From Metapseudomonas boanensis (GTDB lineage: Bacteria > Pseudomonadota > Gammaproteobacteria > Pseudomonadales > Pseudomonadaceae), in the NCBI RefSeq assembly GCF_018704125.1, contig NZ_JAGTIS010000011.1, positions 62,001 through 126,000 on the forward strand: DNA of 64,000 nt. The letters are read 5' to 3'. Shown one piece after another: positions 9,015 to 17,903 of this stretch. The first letter of the stretch is position 1. Every line of letters starts with the position of its first letter. The position numbers and the translations under genes are program-made. The notes below the pieces were generated by a model. That model saw only the letters and a program-made list of their open reading frames with translations. It was not told the origin of the DNA and searched no databases.

Positions 9015-9485
9015 GTGCTGACCCATCTCGATTCCCAAGGTCGTGCCAACATGGTCGACGTCACCGACAAAGCGGTGACGGCCCGTGAGGCAACGGCTGA
9101 AGCCCGCGTGCGCATGCGCCCGGAAACCCTCCAACTGATCCAGGCCGGCGGCCACCCCAAGGGCGATGTGTTCGCCGTGGCGCGCATCGCCGGCATCCAG
9201 GCGGCGAAGAAGACCTCCGACCTGATCCCGCTCTGTCACCCGTTGATGCTCACCAGCGTCAAGGTTGAGCTGAGCGCCGAAGGCGAAGACACCGTGCACA
9301 TCGTCGCGCGGTGCAAGCTGGCCGGGCAGACAGGCGTGGAAATGGAAGCCCTGACCGCCGCCAGCGTTGCGGCCCTGACCATCTACGACATGTGCAAGGC
9401 GGTGGACCGCGGCATGACCATCGAAAGCGTGCGCCTGCTGGAGAAGCTGGGCGGCAAGAGCGGCCATTACCAGGCCGGGGAGTGA
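9015..9485 (+). CDS. moaC: MoaC, cyclic pyranopterin monophosphate synthase
   Basis: Converts the MoaA product (3',8-cyclo-GTP) to cyclic pyranopterin monophosphate in molybdenum cofactor synthesis. The 156-aa product has the conserved segments [27 protein letters not shown]-like ([14 protein letters not shown]), [16 protein letters not shown] and [11 protein letters not shown]. It starts with GTG at 9015, placed by a GAGGAGA Shine-Dalgarno ten bases upstream. It is the first gene of moaC-moaD-moaE with 1-2 nt gaps; moaA and moaB are not in the window. Confidence 0.97.
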   Translation: MLTHLDSQGRANMVDVTDKAVTAREATAEARVRMRPETLQLIQAGGHPKGDVFAVARIAGIQAAKKTSDLIPLCHPLMLTSVKVELSAEGEDTVHIVARCKLAGQTGVEMEALTAASVAALTIYDMCKAVDRGMTIESVRLLEKLGGKSGHYQAGE

Positions 9486-9487
9486 AG

Positions 9488-9736
9488 ATGATTCGCGTGC
9501 AGTATTTCGCCCGTTACCGTGAAGCGCTCGGCATTGACGGCGAGCAACTTGGCTGGGTTTCGGGCTTCGCGAAGCTGGATGACTTGCGCCGTCATCTGCT
9601 GGCCCGGGGCGGTGTCTGGGAGGTGCTGGACGAGCAGAACCTGATGTGTGCGCGCAACCAGGAACTGTGCAGCCTCGACGAGGCCCTCGCCGATGGCGAC
9701 GAGGTCGCCTTCTTCCCTACCGTTACCGGAGGCTGA
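9488..9736 (+). CDS. moaD: MoaD, molybdopterin synthase sulfur-carrier subunit
   Basis: Ubiquitin-like small subunit of molybdopterin synthase that carries the transferable sulfur as a C-terminal thiocarboxylate. The 82-aa product ends in the required Gly-Gly (PTVTGG). It starts 2 nt after the moaC stop and ends 1 nt before moaE, so it is translationally coupled. The N-terminal frame is longer if traced back inside moaC, but ATG 9488 (MIRVQYFARYREAL) matches the family. Confidence 0.96.
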   Translation: MIRVQYFARYREALGIDGEQLGWVSGFAKLDDLRRHLLARGGVWEVLDEQNLMCARNQELCSLDEALADGDEVAFFPTVTGG

Positions 9737-9737
9737 G

Positions 9738-10190
9738 ATGGCTATTCGCGTACAGGAAGCCGCCTTTGACCCAGGTGCCGAACTCAATGCCATGCACGCC
9801 GCCAACGTCGGCGTGGGCGCGGTGGTCGGTTTCGTCGGCTACGTGCGCGACTTCAACGACGGCCAGGACGTCGCCGGGATGTTCCTCGAGCACTATCCCG
9901 GCATGACCGAGAAAGCCCTGGAAAAGATTGCCCAGGAGGCCAGCCTGCGCTGGCCCTTGCTCAAGGTGGACATCCTCCACCGCATTGGCCGCCTGGAGCC
10001 GGGCGAGCCCATCGTCTTCGTCGGTACCGCCAGCGCCCATCGCCAGGCGGCGTTCGATGCCTGCAACTTCATCATGGATTTCCTCAAGACTCGCGCACCA
10101 TTCTGGAAGAAGGAAGACACCGCCGAAGGGCCACGCTGGGTCGAAGGCCGTTGCAGCGACAAGGCTGCGGCAAAGCGCTGGGAAAACTAG
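9738..10190 (+). CDS. moaE: MoaE, molybdopterin synthase catalytic subunit
   Basis: Large subunit that inserts two sulfurs from MoaD into cyclic pyranopterin monophosphate to make molybdopterin. The 150-aa product contains GAVVGFVGYVRDFN, LEHYPGMTEKAL, HRIGRLEPGEPIV, the HR-containing SAHRQAAFDAC and the basic KTRAPFWKKED segment that holds the catalytic Lys. The start ATG 9738 follows GGAGGCTG. A terminator lies at 10252-10275. Confidence 0.97.
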   Translation: MAIRVQEAAFDPGAELNAMHAANVGVGAVVGFVGYVRDFNDGQDVAGMFLEHYPGMTEKALEKIAQEASLRWPLLKVDILHRIGRLEPGEPIVFVGTASAHRQAAFDACNFIMDFLKTRAPFWKKEDTAEGPRWVEGRCSDKAAAKRWEN

Positions 10191-10208
10191 GTCCTGGCAT
10201 TTGCCTTG

Positions 10209-10232
10209 TGTGAGCGAATGAATTCGCTCACA
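10209..10232. repeat. 24-bp near-perfect palindrome after moaE
   Basis: Arms TGTGAGCGAAT and ATTCGCTCACA flank a two-base centre. The AATGAATT core is shared with the dispersed repeats at 5061, 17803, 26997 and 34343, so it is probably a trimmed copy of that family and not an operator. Confidence 0.6.
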
Positions 10233-10251
10233 TCCAAACACACTGACATCG

Positions 10252-10275
10252 AACCCGGCACATGCCGGGTTTTTG
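10252..10275 (+). terminator. Intrinsic terminator of moaCDE
   Basis: AACCCGGC and GCCGGGTT arms around ACAT, running directly into TTTTTG. It lies 60 bp after the moaE stop. Confidence 0.85.
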
Positions 10276-10311
10276 CTGTCTGCCGACTGGGTATTGACGC
10301 TCTGTACATTT

Positions 10312-10328
10312 AAGTCCAGCATGGACTT
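10312..10328. promoter_or_regulatory. Predicted DauR operator upstream of the basic-amino-acid binding protein gene
   Basis: The perfect 17-bp dyad AAGTCCAGCATGGACTT lies 168 bp upstream of the binding-protein start and just downstream of a TTGACG hexamer at 10294-10299. Nearly the same dyad occurs in the dauB promoter region (14253-14269). The rest of 10276-10496 holds no gene. Confidence 0.6.
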
Positions 10329-10496
10329 ACAAGTACAAAATTAGCGGCGTCCCATAATGATTATCAGCCAGCTATCGTCGAATCCCTGCCCATGCCGGCC
10401 TGACCAGGCTGTGCCTTCCTCTGCCTCGCAATCCAATTCGAATCCGTTCGCCCAACCCTTGTGGCGGGCCTCCATCCGTACTGCGGGAGTCGCACC

Positions 10497-11273
10497 ATGA
10501 AGAAACTCGTTCTGCTGGGCAGCCTTGCCCTTACTCTGCTGGCCTCCAGCGTCTTTGCCGCCGACAAGCCTTTGCGCCTCGGCATCGAAGCAGCCTATCC
10601 GCCCTTCGCCTTCAAGACGCCGGCAGGTGAGATTTCGGGCTTCGACTACGACATCGGCAACGCCATGTGCGAGGAGATGAAGGTCAAGTGCCAATGGGTC
10701 GAGCAGGAGTTCGATGGGCTGATCCCATCGCTCAAGGTGAAGAAGGTCGATGCCGTCCTCTCGTCAATGACCATCACCGACGAGCGACGCAAATCCGTGG
10801 ACTTCACCAACAAGTATTACTACAGCCCGGCGCGCCTGGTGATGAAGAAAGGCTCGACCGTCGACCCCGAATTCAAGAACCTGGTCGGTAAGTCCATCGG
10901 TACCCAGCGCTCCACCACCACCGACCGCTTCGCCACCGAAGTGCTGGAGCCCAAGGGCGTGAAAGTGGTGCGCTACAGCACCCAGAACGAAATCTACCTG
11001 GACGTGATTTCCGGCCGCCTGGATGGCGTGCTGGGGGATGTCTTCCCTCTCAATGAAGGCTTCCTGAAAACCGACAACGGCCAGGGTTACGAATTCGTCG
11101 GTCCGGTGCTCCAGGATCCGCATTTCTTTGGCGAGGGCGCCGGGATTGCTGTTCGCAAGGGAGACGACGCGCTGCGCGAGCAATTCAATGCGGCTATCAA
11201 GACCCTGCGCAGCAATGGTAAGTACCAGGCGATCCAGGCCAAATACTTCGACTTCGATATCTACGGCGAGTGA
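10497..11273 (+). CDS. Periplasmic basic amino acid binding protein of an ABC transporter
   Basis: Family-3 solute-binding protein of the lysine/arginine/ornithine type. The 258-aa precursor has a signal peptide (MKKLVLLGSLALTLLASSVFA, mature from about residue 22) and the ligand-pocket segments IEAAYPPFAFKTPAGE, GFDYDIGNAM and SSMTITDERRKSVDFT. ATG 10497 follows GGGAG. No permease or ATPase gene is adjacent, so it must share one encoded elsewhere. It faces the dauBA-dauR genes, and a shared dyad in both promoters suggests uptake of D- or L-arginine-like substrates (inference). It has its own terminator. Confidence 0.9.
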   Translation: MKKLVLLGSLALTLLASSVFAADKPLRLGIEAAYPPFAFKTPAGEISGFDYDIGNAMCEEMKVKCQWVEQEFDGLIPSLKVKKVDAVLSSMTITDERRKSVDFTNKYYYSPARLVMKKGSTVDPEFKNLVGKSIGTQRSTTTDRFATEVLEPKGVKVVRYSTQNEIYLDVISGRLDGVLGDVFPLNEGFLKTDNGQGYEFVGPVLQDPHFFGEGAGIAVRKGDDALREQFNAAIKTLRSNGKYQAIQAKYFDFDIYGE

Positions 11274-11291
11274 TCGTCGGCCCCGCATGAG

Positions 11292-11317
11292 AAAGCCGCG
11301 CATTGCGCGGCTTTTTC
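11292..11317 (+). terminator. Intrinsic terminator of the binding-protein gene
   Basis: AAAGCCGCGC and GCGCGGCTTT arms with a three-base loop, then TTCG. It lies 18 bp after the stop codon. Confidence 0.85.
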
Positions 11318-11324
11318 GCTTTTA

Positions 11325-11362
11325 CCCCTTCTCCCTCTGGGAGAGGGTAGGGGTGAGGGAAG
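11325..11362. repeat. Dispersed CCCTCT/GGGAGAGGG repeat
   Basis: CCCTTCTCCCTCTGGGAGAGGG followed in part by TAGGGGTGAGGG; same family as 5186-5211. It lies between the convergent binding-protein and dauR genes. Confidence 0.5.
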
Positions 11363-11413
11363 TCCGATCTACAACAGGTGAATGAATTTTCACCCATAGG
11401 GAAGATCAGAGCG

Positions 11414-12046
11414 CTAGACCGACTCTTCCTTCAACTCCTTCAGGTGCTTGTAAACCGTCGCACGGCCCATGTTCAGCACATTGGCCACATAGTTGGCGGC
11501 GCTCTTGCCCTTGAATGCGCCCTCGGCGTGCAGCGCCAGTACCAGCTCGCGTTTGTGCTCGCGGGTCAGCAGGTTGAGCCCTAGCTGGCGCTGCTGCAGC
11601 CAGTTATGCAGGAAGGTATTGATACGCTCCTGCCAGTCGTCGCGGAACAGCGAGTCCGGCTGAGGGATCACCTTGCTGGAGGAAAGGAACAGGTCCAGGG
11701 CGGCCTTGGCCGACTCGAACATCGAGATATTCAGGTTTATGCAGAGGACTGCCATCGGCGTGCCCATGGCATCGCGCAGTACAGTGCTGATGGAACGGAT
11801 TTTCTGGCCGTCCCAGTTGAGCTTCTCGTAGGGGCCGATGTTCCGCTCGTCGACCTCGCCGGTGAGCATGTCTTCCAGGGCCGCATCGTCCCCTATGCAG
11901 CGTTTGGAGATGTTATTGGCGATGTAGTCGATCTTCTGCGTGCGCAGGTCGTGCAGCACCACCTCAGCATGAGGGAAAAACAGGTTGGCGATGGCGTCGG
12001 CGATGGCCCGGTAATTATCCAGGGTCGGGTCTTGGCGGGGCGTCAT
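11414..12046 (-). CDS. dauR: DauR-like repressor of the D-arginine genes
   Basis: YheO/DauR-type transcriptional regulator. In P. aeruginosa DauR represses dauBAR and is relieved by D-arginine metabolites. The 210-aa product has an N-terminal PAS-like sensor (about 10-115; LFFPHAEVVLHDL, LCINLNISMF) and a C-terminal helix-turn-helix (GKSAANYVANVLNMGRATVY, then KHLKEL). ATG 12046 (MTPRQDPTLDNY) has GGAG upstream; the ORF extension to 12115 runs into a terminator. It is the third gene after dauB and dauA, but an intrinsic terminator in the 82-bp gap before it should limit its expression. Confidence 0.9.
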   Translation of the reverse strand: MTPRQDPTLDNYRAIADAIANLFFPHAEVVLHDLRTQKIDYIANNISKRCIGDDAALEDMLTGEVDERNIGPYEKLNWDGQKIRSISTVLRDAMGTPMAVLCINLNISMFESAKAALDLFLSSSKVIPQPDSLFRDDWQERINTFLHNWLQQRQLGLNLLTREHKRELVLALHAEGAFKGKSAANYVANVLNMGRATVYKHLKELKEESV

Positions 12047-12067
12047 GCGGGCGGCTCCGAAGGCGAG

Positions 12068-12099
12068 AAAAACGGCGCCGGGCTCAATTGGCCCGGCGC
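12068..12099 (-). terminator. Intrinsic terminator between dauA and dauR
   Basis: On the minus strand GCGCCGGGC pairs with GCCCGGCGC around a seven-base loop, followed by CGTTTTTC. It sits between the dauA stop and the dauR start, so dauR would depend on read-through or a promoter I cannot see. Confidence 0.8.
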
Positions 12100-12128
12100 T
12101 GCGAGTGTGGCGCAAAGCTCCATTGGCG

Positions 12129-13262
<1,134 letters not shown>

Positions 13263-14222
13263 TCACTGGCCTTGCCGGGTTAGGTGATAGAGGGCGTTGG
13301 CCAGCGCCATGTCTTCCAGGCCAAGGCCGATGGAGCGGAAGAATACCGGGCGGCTGTAATCCGGGCGCGGCACCGCACCGCTCAGCAACTCGGGCAGGTC
13401 CCCGCAAATCTGCTCGCAGCTCCAACCATTCTGTTCGGCTGCCAGCAGCATTTCCCCGGCTGAGCCCGGCGTGGTGGCGCGGTAGTCGCAGTAAACATCC
13501 ATTTCAGCCAGGGCCGCAGGCGGCACCTCGTGGGCGCGCGGGGCGTTGGTGCTGATTGAGGTCACCAAGGCTGGTTTACCCAGTCTCAGCGGGTCGAGTA
13601 TGGGGCTTGCCGAGGAGGTGCAGAGCATAACGACATCCGCATCGGCAATGGCCTGCTCCAGGCTGGCACACAACTCCATACGTGGATCCAGCGCGCGCAG
13701 TTCGGCATGGATCGCAGATTGCTCGCCTGCCAGGCTTGGGGAATAGACACGCATGTCCTGCCAGTCCCGCAGGTCCTTCACGTAATGAATGTGCGCGCGA
13801 GCTACCGCTCCGCTGCCGATCACTGCGAGGCGGCGGGCCTGCGCGGGCGCCAGGGCGTCTATGGCCACGGCGGTAGTCGCCGCGGTGCGCGCGGTGGTCA
13901 GCTCACCGGCATCGCAGAGCAACAACGGCTCGCCGGTTTCCATGGACATCAGGAGGGTCCAGGCGGTTACCAGGGCGCCATCGGCGGTCTTGATGTAGGG
14001 CGAGGTCTTCACGCCGTAGACACGTTCCTTGGCCATGACGCCGAGGTAGTTGATAAAGTCTCCAGCCCCCGCCGGAAACTCCACAAGTTGCTGGGCGGGC
14101 TGCACCGCCTCACCGGCCGCGAGGTCTTGAAACATCCGACGCATGGTTTGGCGGACGTCGATCTGCTGCAGCAGGCGGCGGGCTTCGGCGTGCGGGATGA
14201 GATAGGGCGTGGCGCTGGACAT
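13263..14222 (-). CDS. dauB: DauB, NAD(P)H-dependent dehydroarginine reductase (ornithine cyclodeaminase family)
   Basis: Reduces the DauA product 2-ketoarginine/iminoarginine with ammonia to L-arginine, completing two-enzyme racemisation. The 319-aa product belongs to the ornithine cyclodeaminase/mu-crystallin fold: KERVYGVKTSPYIKTADGA in the substrate half and a nucleotide-binding motif LAVIGSGAVARAHI near residues 130-145, then SSASPILDP and SISTNAP. ATG 14222 has AGGAG eight bases upstream. It is the first gene of dauB-dauA-dauR, and the predicted operator lies 31 bp upstream. Confidence 0.93.
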   Translation of the reverse strand: MSSATPYLIPHAEARRLLQQIDVRQTMRRMFQDLAAGEAVQPAQQLVEFPAGAGDFINYLGVMAKERVYGVKTSPYIKTADGALVTAWTLLMSMETGEPLLLCDAGELTTARTAATTAVAIDALAPAQARRLAVIGSGAVARAHIHYVKDLRDWQDMRVYSPSLAGEQSAIHAELRALDPRMELCASLEQAIADADVVMLCTSSASPILDPLRLGKPALVTSISTNAPRAHEVPPAALAEMDVYCDYRATTPGSAGEMLLAAEQNGWSCEQICGDLPELLSGAVPRPDYSRPVFFRSIGLGLEDMALANALYHLTRQGQ

Positions 14223-14252
14223 GAGACGCTCCTGGACTTGAAATAAACTTAT

Positions 14253-14269
14253 CTGTCCATTCTGGACTT
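14253..14269. promoter_or_regulatory. Predicted DauR operator upstream of dauB
   Basis: CTGTCCATTCTGGACTT (on the dau strand AAGTCCAGAATGGACAG) is the same dyad as 10312-10328, with one arm imperfect. A third half-site TGGACTT lies at 14233-14239, between this site and the dauB start. Confidence 0.65.
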
Positions 14270-14441
14270 TTAGGTATGTTTCAGCAAGCGCCGGGCGTCT
14301 GTCCATGAAACCGTAGCCCACAGGGTGGTGAGGGCAAAAAAAGGTTCGTTGCGGAATCAGGGGGAAGAGCGAGTTGACAGTCGGGGAAGCGGGTAAATTG
14401 GCAATCGCCAAACATCCCAACCCCCACCCCCTGCTGTCGCC

Positions 14442-14810
14442 GTGCATCCTATTGATCTGGCCCCTTTCTGGCCGGGCTACGAGGTCGTCGCCTGTCGCCA
14501 ATCCACTCATGACACCCTGCTGATCAGTCTTGAGCCCCAAGCGGAGCGCTTCCCGATTTGCAGCCGCGTGCCAAACCCAACCTGTTGACCCACGAGCAAC
14601 AGCACATCCGCCAGGTTCGGGATCGTGACCTGCAGGATCAGCGCGTCCTGCTACAACTGCCGGTGCGTCGCGTCGACTGCCTGTACTGCGGACGCGTATC
14701 CGAGCGGATTGACTGTCTGGCGCCGGCTTCCCGCCTTCCTCGGAAAGCAGCCTGCAACACCTCCTTGGCGGACTTGTCGGTCGGAGTGACACATCGAAGG
14801 CGCGCGAAAC
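14442..14810 (+). pseudogene. Relic of an ISL3-family transposase
   Basis: The N-terminal part of an ISL3-type transposase can be followed through at least two frames. From GTG 14442 the reading VHPIDLAPFWPGYEVV runs to a stop at 14588. A shift then gives RDRDLQDQRVLLQLPVRRVD followed by CLYCGRVSERIDCLAPASRL (to about 14740), which is the family's zinc-ribbon region. The first CxxC is damaged and similarity fades by about 14810; the DDE catalytic part is absent. No terminal repeats or target duplication were found. The surrounding 14270-14976 has no intact gene. Confidence 0.75.
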
Positions 14811-14812
14811 CT

Positions 14813-14869
14813 TGTAGGAGCCAGCTTGCTGACGAATGGCGCATGTTCGCCAGCAAGCTGGCTCCTACA
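14813..14869. repeat. REP element (TGTAGGAGCCAGCTTGCTG type)
   Basis: An almost perfect inverted repeat with 19-bp arms (14813-14831 and 14851-14869) around a 19-bp loop. This is the common Pseudomonas REP motif and abuts the transposase relic. A second copy is at 41602-41662. Confidence 0.9.
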
Positions 14870-14928
14870 GAGAGAGTACCGGCTGTCCGGCTGTCAACTC
14901 GCCTCTCCCCCAGATTCCGCGATGAACC

Positions 14929-14963
14929 AAAAAAAAAGGCGAAGCCGGGGCTTCGCCTTTTTT
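14929..14963 (-). terminator. Intrinsic (bidirectional) terminator of the DEAD-box helicase gene
   Basis: GGCGAAGCC/GGCTTCGCC arms flanked by an A-tract on the left and a T-tract on the right, so it can act on both strands. It lies 14 bp after the helicase stop. Confidence 0.9.
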
Positions 14964-14976
14964 GATCGTGTTGCGA

Positions 14977-16452
14977 TCAGTGATGCTTACGCGGTACCGA
15001 TTTGAGCAGTTCGGCGGGGGGCATCTCGCAGTTGATCTTGCGACCCAGCAGTTCCTCGATCGGCGGCAGGGCGAAGGCGTCGTCCTCGCCGGCGAAGCTG
15101 ATGGACGTACCGCTGGCTCCGGCGCGGCCGGTACGGCCAATACGGTGCACGTAGTCGTCCGGGTCTTCCGGCAGAGTGAAGTTGATCACGTGGCTGATGC
15201 CGTCGATATGGATGCCGCGGCCGGCGACGTCGGTGGCCACCAGGACGCGGATCTTGCCTTCGCGGAAACCTTCCAGGGTCCTGATGCGCTTGTGCTGCGG
15301 AACGTCGCCGGACATCTGGGCGGCACTGATGCCGTCGCGGGTCAGGCGCTCCTCGATGCGGCGGACCTCGTCCTTGCGGTTGGCGAAGACCATGACGCGG
15401 GTCCAGTCGTTCTGGTCGATCAGGTTGTACAGCAGCTTGTACTTGTCGCTACCGGCGACGGCATAGACATGCTGCTCGACGGTTTCGCTGGCCACGTTTT
15501 CCGGTTCGATCTCGACGATGGCGGGGTCGACGGTCCACTGCTTGGCCAGGTTCATCACGTCTTCGGTGAAGGTGGCGGAGAACAGCAGGGTCTGGCGCTC
15601 GCCCTTGTACGGGGTCTGGCGGATGATCTGGCGAACCTGCGGGATGAAGCCCATGTCGAGCATGCGGTCGGCTTCGTCCAGCACCATCACTTCGACCATG
15701 TCCAGGTGCACTTCGCCGCGCTGGTTGAAGTCCAGCAGACGGCCGGGCGTGGCTACCAGGATGTCGCAGAAGCGCGATTCCAGTTGCTTGAGCTGCTTGT
15801 CGAAGTCCATGCCGCCGACGAAGCTCATCACATTGAGGCCGCTGTGCTTGGTCAGCGCGGCGGCATCCTTGGCGATCTGCACCACCAGTTCACGGGTTGG
15901 CGCGATGATCAGCGCACGGGGTTCGCCCATGTAGCGCTCTTTCGGCGGCGGGGTCTGCAGTAGCTGGGTGATGATCGATATGAGGAACGCGGCGGTCTTG
16001 CCGGTGCCGGTCTGGGCGCGGCCGATGGCGTCCTGGCCCTTGAGGGTGAAGCCCAGCACCTGTGCCTGGATCGGCGTGCAGTAGGGGAAGCCGAGGTCGT
16101 GGATCGCGTGCATCAACCGTGGGTCGAGGTTGAAGTCGTGGAAGCGGGTCTTGCCTTCCTGGGGTTCTACCGCGAAGTCTTCCAGCTTCCAGTTATTGAC
16201 CGGGGCTGAGGTTTTGGCGGGACGCTCGCGGCGCGGCTTGTCGGATTTCGGTTTGTCGCTGCGGGGTTTCTTCTCGCCGCGTGGGGTGCGCTCTGCGCTG
16301 CCTTCAGCCTTTTCGCCTGCGGTACGGGGCGCTCTCTTGGGCTTTTCCGGGCGCTCTTCGCTCTCGGCGCGAGCAGGGGCGGGTGCTGATGGGGTGGGGC
16401 TGGTTTGGGGCTCTTCGCCCTTGCTGAATATCTTTTTGAGTGCCTTGAGCAC
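14977..16452 (-). CDS. rhlB: DEAD-box ATP-dependent RNA helicase (RhlB family)
   Basis: Cytoplasmic RNA helicase, likely involved in RNA decay or ribosome metabolism. The 491-aa product has a ~110-residue low-complexity basic N-terminal arm (Pro/Ala then Lys/Arg-rich), followed by the helicase core: Q-motif region, Walker [13 protein letters not shown] box ([13 protein letters not shown]), SAT (LLFSATF) and motif VI ([10 protein letters not shown]). I start at GTG 16452 (VLKALKKIF), which corresponds to the conserved start of Pseudomonas homologs; an in-frame ATG at 16503 is possible. Monocistronic with a strong terminator. Confidence 0.9.
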   Translation of the reverse strand: MLKALKKIFSKGEEPQTSPTPSAPAPARAESEERPEKPKRAPRTAGEKAEGSAERTPRGEKKPRSDKPKSDKPRRERPAKTSAPVNNWKLEDFAVEPQEGKTRFHDFNLDPRLMHAIHDLGFPYCTPIQAQVLGFTLKGQDAIGRAQTGTGKTAAFLISIITQLLQTPPPKERYMGEPRALIIAPTRELVVQIAKDAAALTKHSGLNVMSFVGGMDFDKQLKQLESRFCDILVATPGRLLDFNQRGEVHLDMVEVMVLDEADRMLDMGFIPQVRQIIRQTPYKGERQTLLFSATFTEDVMNLAKQWTVDPAIVEIEPENVASETVEQHVYAVAGSDKYKLLYNLIDQNDWTRVMVFANRKDEVRRIEERLTRDGISAAQMSGDVPQHKRIRTLEGFREGKIRVLVATDVAGRGIHIDGISHVINFTLPEDPDDYVHRIGRTGRAGASGTSISFAGEDDAFALPPIEELLGRKINCEMPPAELLKSVPRKHH

Positions 16453-16506
16453 GGTGATCTCGTCAATTTGATTAAGGAGTGAACGCCCGCCAGTGTAAAG
16501 CAAGAT

Positions 16507-16531
16507 GCCCGCGCGGCGAAGTGGCGCGGGC
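16507..16531 (-). terminator. Terminator-like hairpin after the dipeptidase gene
   Basis: GCCCGCGC/GCGCGGGC arms about 20 bp past the dipeptidase stop, followed on the minus strand by ATCTTGCTTT, a weak T-tract. Confidence 0.45.
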
Positions 16532-16549
16532 TACGGAGCATTGCGGGGC

Positions 16550-17707
16550 TTAAGGCAGGGCCTCGAGCAGCAGTCGGCGCACGTTGCCACCCATGATCGC
16601 GGCGATATCTGCCTCGCTGAAACCGGCTTCCTGCAAGCCCTGGGTGAGCTGGGCCAGGCCGCTGGTGTCGAATGGCGTGTGGACGGTACCGTCGAAATCC
16701 GAGCCAAGGGCCACGTGCTCGACCCCGACCTTGTCCGCGGTGTAGCGGATGGCGCGGACTATGGCGGCTACCGAGGTTTCGCAGACCGCGGCGTCCCAGT
16801 AGCCGATGCCGATGACGCCGCCCATGGCGGCGATGCCCTGCAGGTGCTTGTCGGTTAGGTTGCGCGAACCCGGGCAGGTGCCTACGACGCCAGTGTGGGA
16901 AACCAGCACAGGGCGTTCCGCGATGGCCAGCACGTCGTCGATCAGCGCGCGGGAGGCGTGGGCCAGATCCACGATCATCTTTTTCTCTTCCAGCTGCGCG
17001 ATCACGCGACGCCCAAAGGGCGTCAGGCCACCTTTTTCCAGGCCATGGGCGGAGCCGCCGACTTCGTTGTCGAAAAAGTGGGTGAGGCCGGTGATACGGA
17101 AACCAGCATCGTAGAGCCGGTCGACGTTCTCCAGCTTGCCCTCCAGCGGGTGCAGGCCTTCGGTTGCGAGAATGGCGGCGGTTCGCTTGGGGTCCTTGTT
17201 CCAGGCCTCGAGGAAGCTGGCCAAGTCGGCGCGCGAGCGAACCAGCACCAGCTTGCCCTGGCTCTCGGCCGCGGCCTGCTGGAGTTTGTCACCTTGGTAC
17301 AGGGCGCGCTGCAGGAGACTGGTCCAGGTAGGTTTTGGCCAGCGCTGGGCCAGGACCAGCAGGGTGATGTTGTCGCTGTCGGCGCCATTACTCTCGTAGT
17401 TGAGGCCGCGTGGGGTCTTGGTGACCGTGGAAAACACCTGGAGGCCGACCCGTCCTTCGAGCAGGCGCGGCAGGTCGCTGTGGCCGAAGTCGTGGCGCTC
17501 CAGCAGGTTGCGGTTCCAGAGCAGGGCGTCATCGTGCAGGTCGGCGACGAACAGGGTGTCGTGGAGCTTTTCTGCGGCGGGAGAGGCGGAGTAGGGCGGC
17601 GGCGTGGCCACGCTGTTCATTCGGCGGTCGAGCAGGTTTGGCAGGCTGAAGAAGATTCCCAGGCCGACGGGGATCAGTACGAGCACGGCGATCAGGGTTT
17701 TGCGCAT
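16550..17707 (-). CDS. Membrane dipeptidase, peptidase family M19
   Basis: Zinc-dependent renal-dipeptidase-like enzyme, probably anchored to the inner membrane and facing the periplasm. The 385-aa product has an N-terminal signal anchor (TLIAVLVLIPVGLGIFFSL), then metal-site motifs in order: DLHDD (near 57-61), the bridging Glu in LATEGLHPL, His in DLAHAS and LVSHTG, and the Asp in LGSDFDGT. I place the start at ATG 17707, which has AGGA nine bases upstream; ATG 17716 is an alternative. The substrate (D-amino acid dipeptides or others) cannot be read from sequence. It has no operon partners and is not part of the neighbouring conserved block I recall from P. aeruginosa. Confidence 0.88.
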   Translation of the reverse strand: MRKTLIAVLVLIPVGLGIFFSLPNLLDRRMNSVATPPPYSASPAAEKLHDTLFVADLHDDALLWNRNLLERHDFGHSDLPRLLEGRVGLQVFSTVTKTPRGLNYESNGADSDNITLLVLAQRWPKPTWTSLLQRALYQGDKLQQAAAESQGKLVLVRSRADLASFLEAWNKDPKRTAAILATEGLHPLEGKLENVDRLYDAGFRITGLTHFFDNEVGGSAHGLEKGGLTPFGRRVIAQLEEKKMIVDLAHASRALIDDVLAIAERPVLVSHTGVVGTCPGSRNLTDKHLQGIAAMGGVIGIGYWDAAVCETSVAAIVRAIRYTADKVGVEHVALGSDFDGTVHTPFDTSGLAQLTQGLQEAGFSEADIAAIMGGNVRRLLLEALP

Positions 17708-17802
17708 GTCCAGCATCCTGGCTGTGGTGTTGTCGTGCCTCGCACTCTAGCAAACGGATGTTTGAATGCGTGGGAAATTGCTGCGTCGCCTAGGGACTCC
17801 GC

Positions 17803-17889
17803 TGTAGGGGTCAATTGATTCGCCAAGCAGGCCGAAGGCCGGCCAGTGGGGATGGGCCGCGGTCCTTCGCGAATGAGTTCGTTTCTACA
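17803..17889. repeat. Intergenic CGAATGAATTCG-family repeat, full-length copy
   Basis: An imperfect palindrome that begins TGTAGGGGTCAATTGATTCGC and ends GCGAATGAGTTCGTTTCTACA, with GGCCGAAGGCC inside. It is the most complete copy of this family in the window. Confidence 0.65.
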
Positions 17890-17903
17890 ACCAGACGTTG
17901 CTT

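Noticed and set aside
10209-10232. The palindrome after moaE as a transcription-factor operator
   Set aside because: It lies just before the moa terminator, downstream of the gene, and its core matches the dispersed AATGAATT repeat family, so a repeat remnant is likelier.
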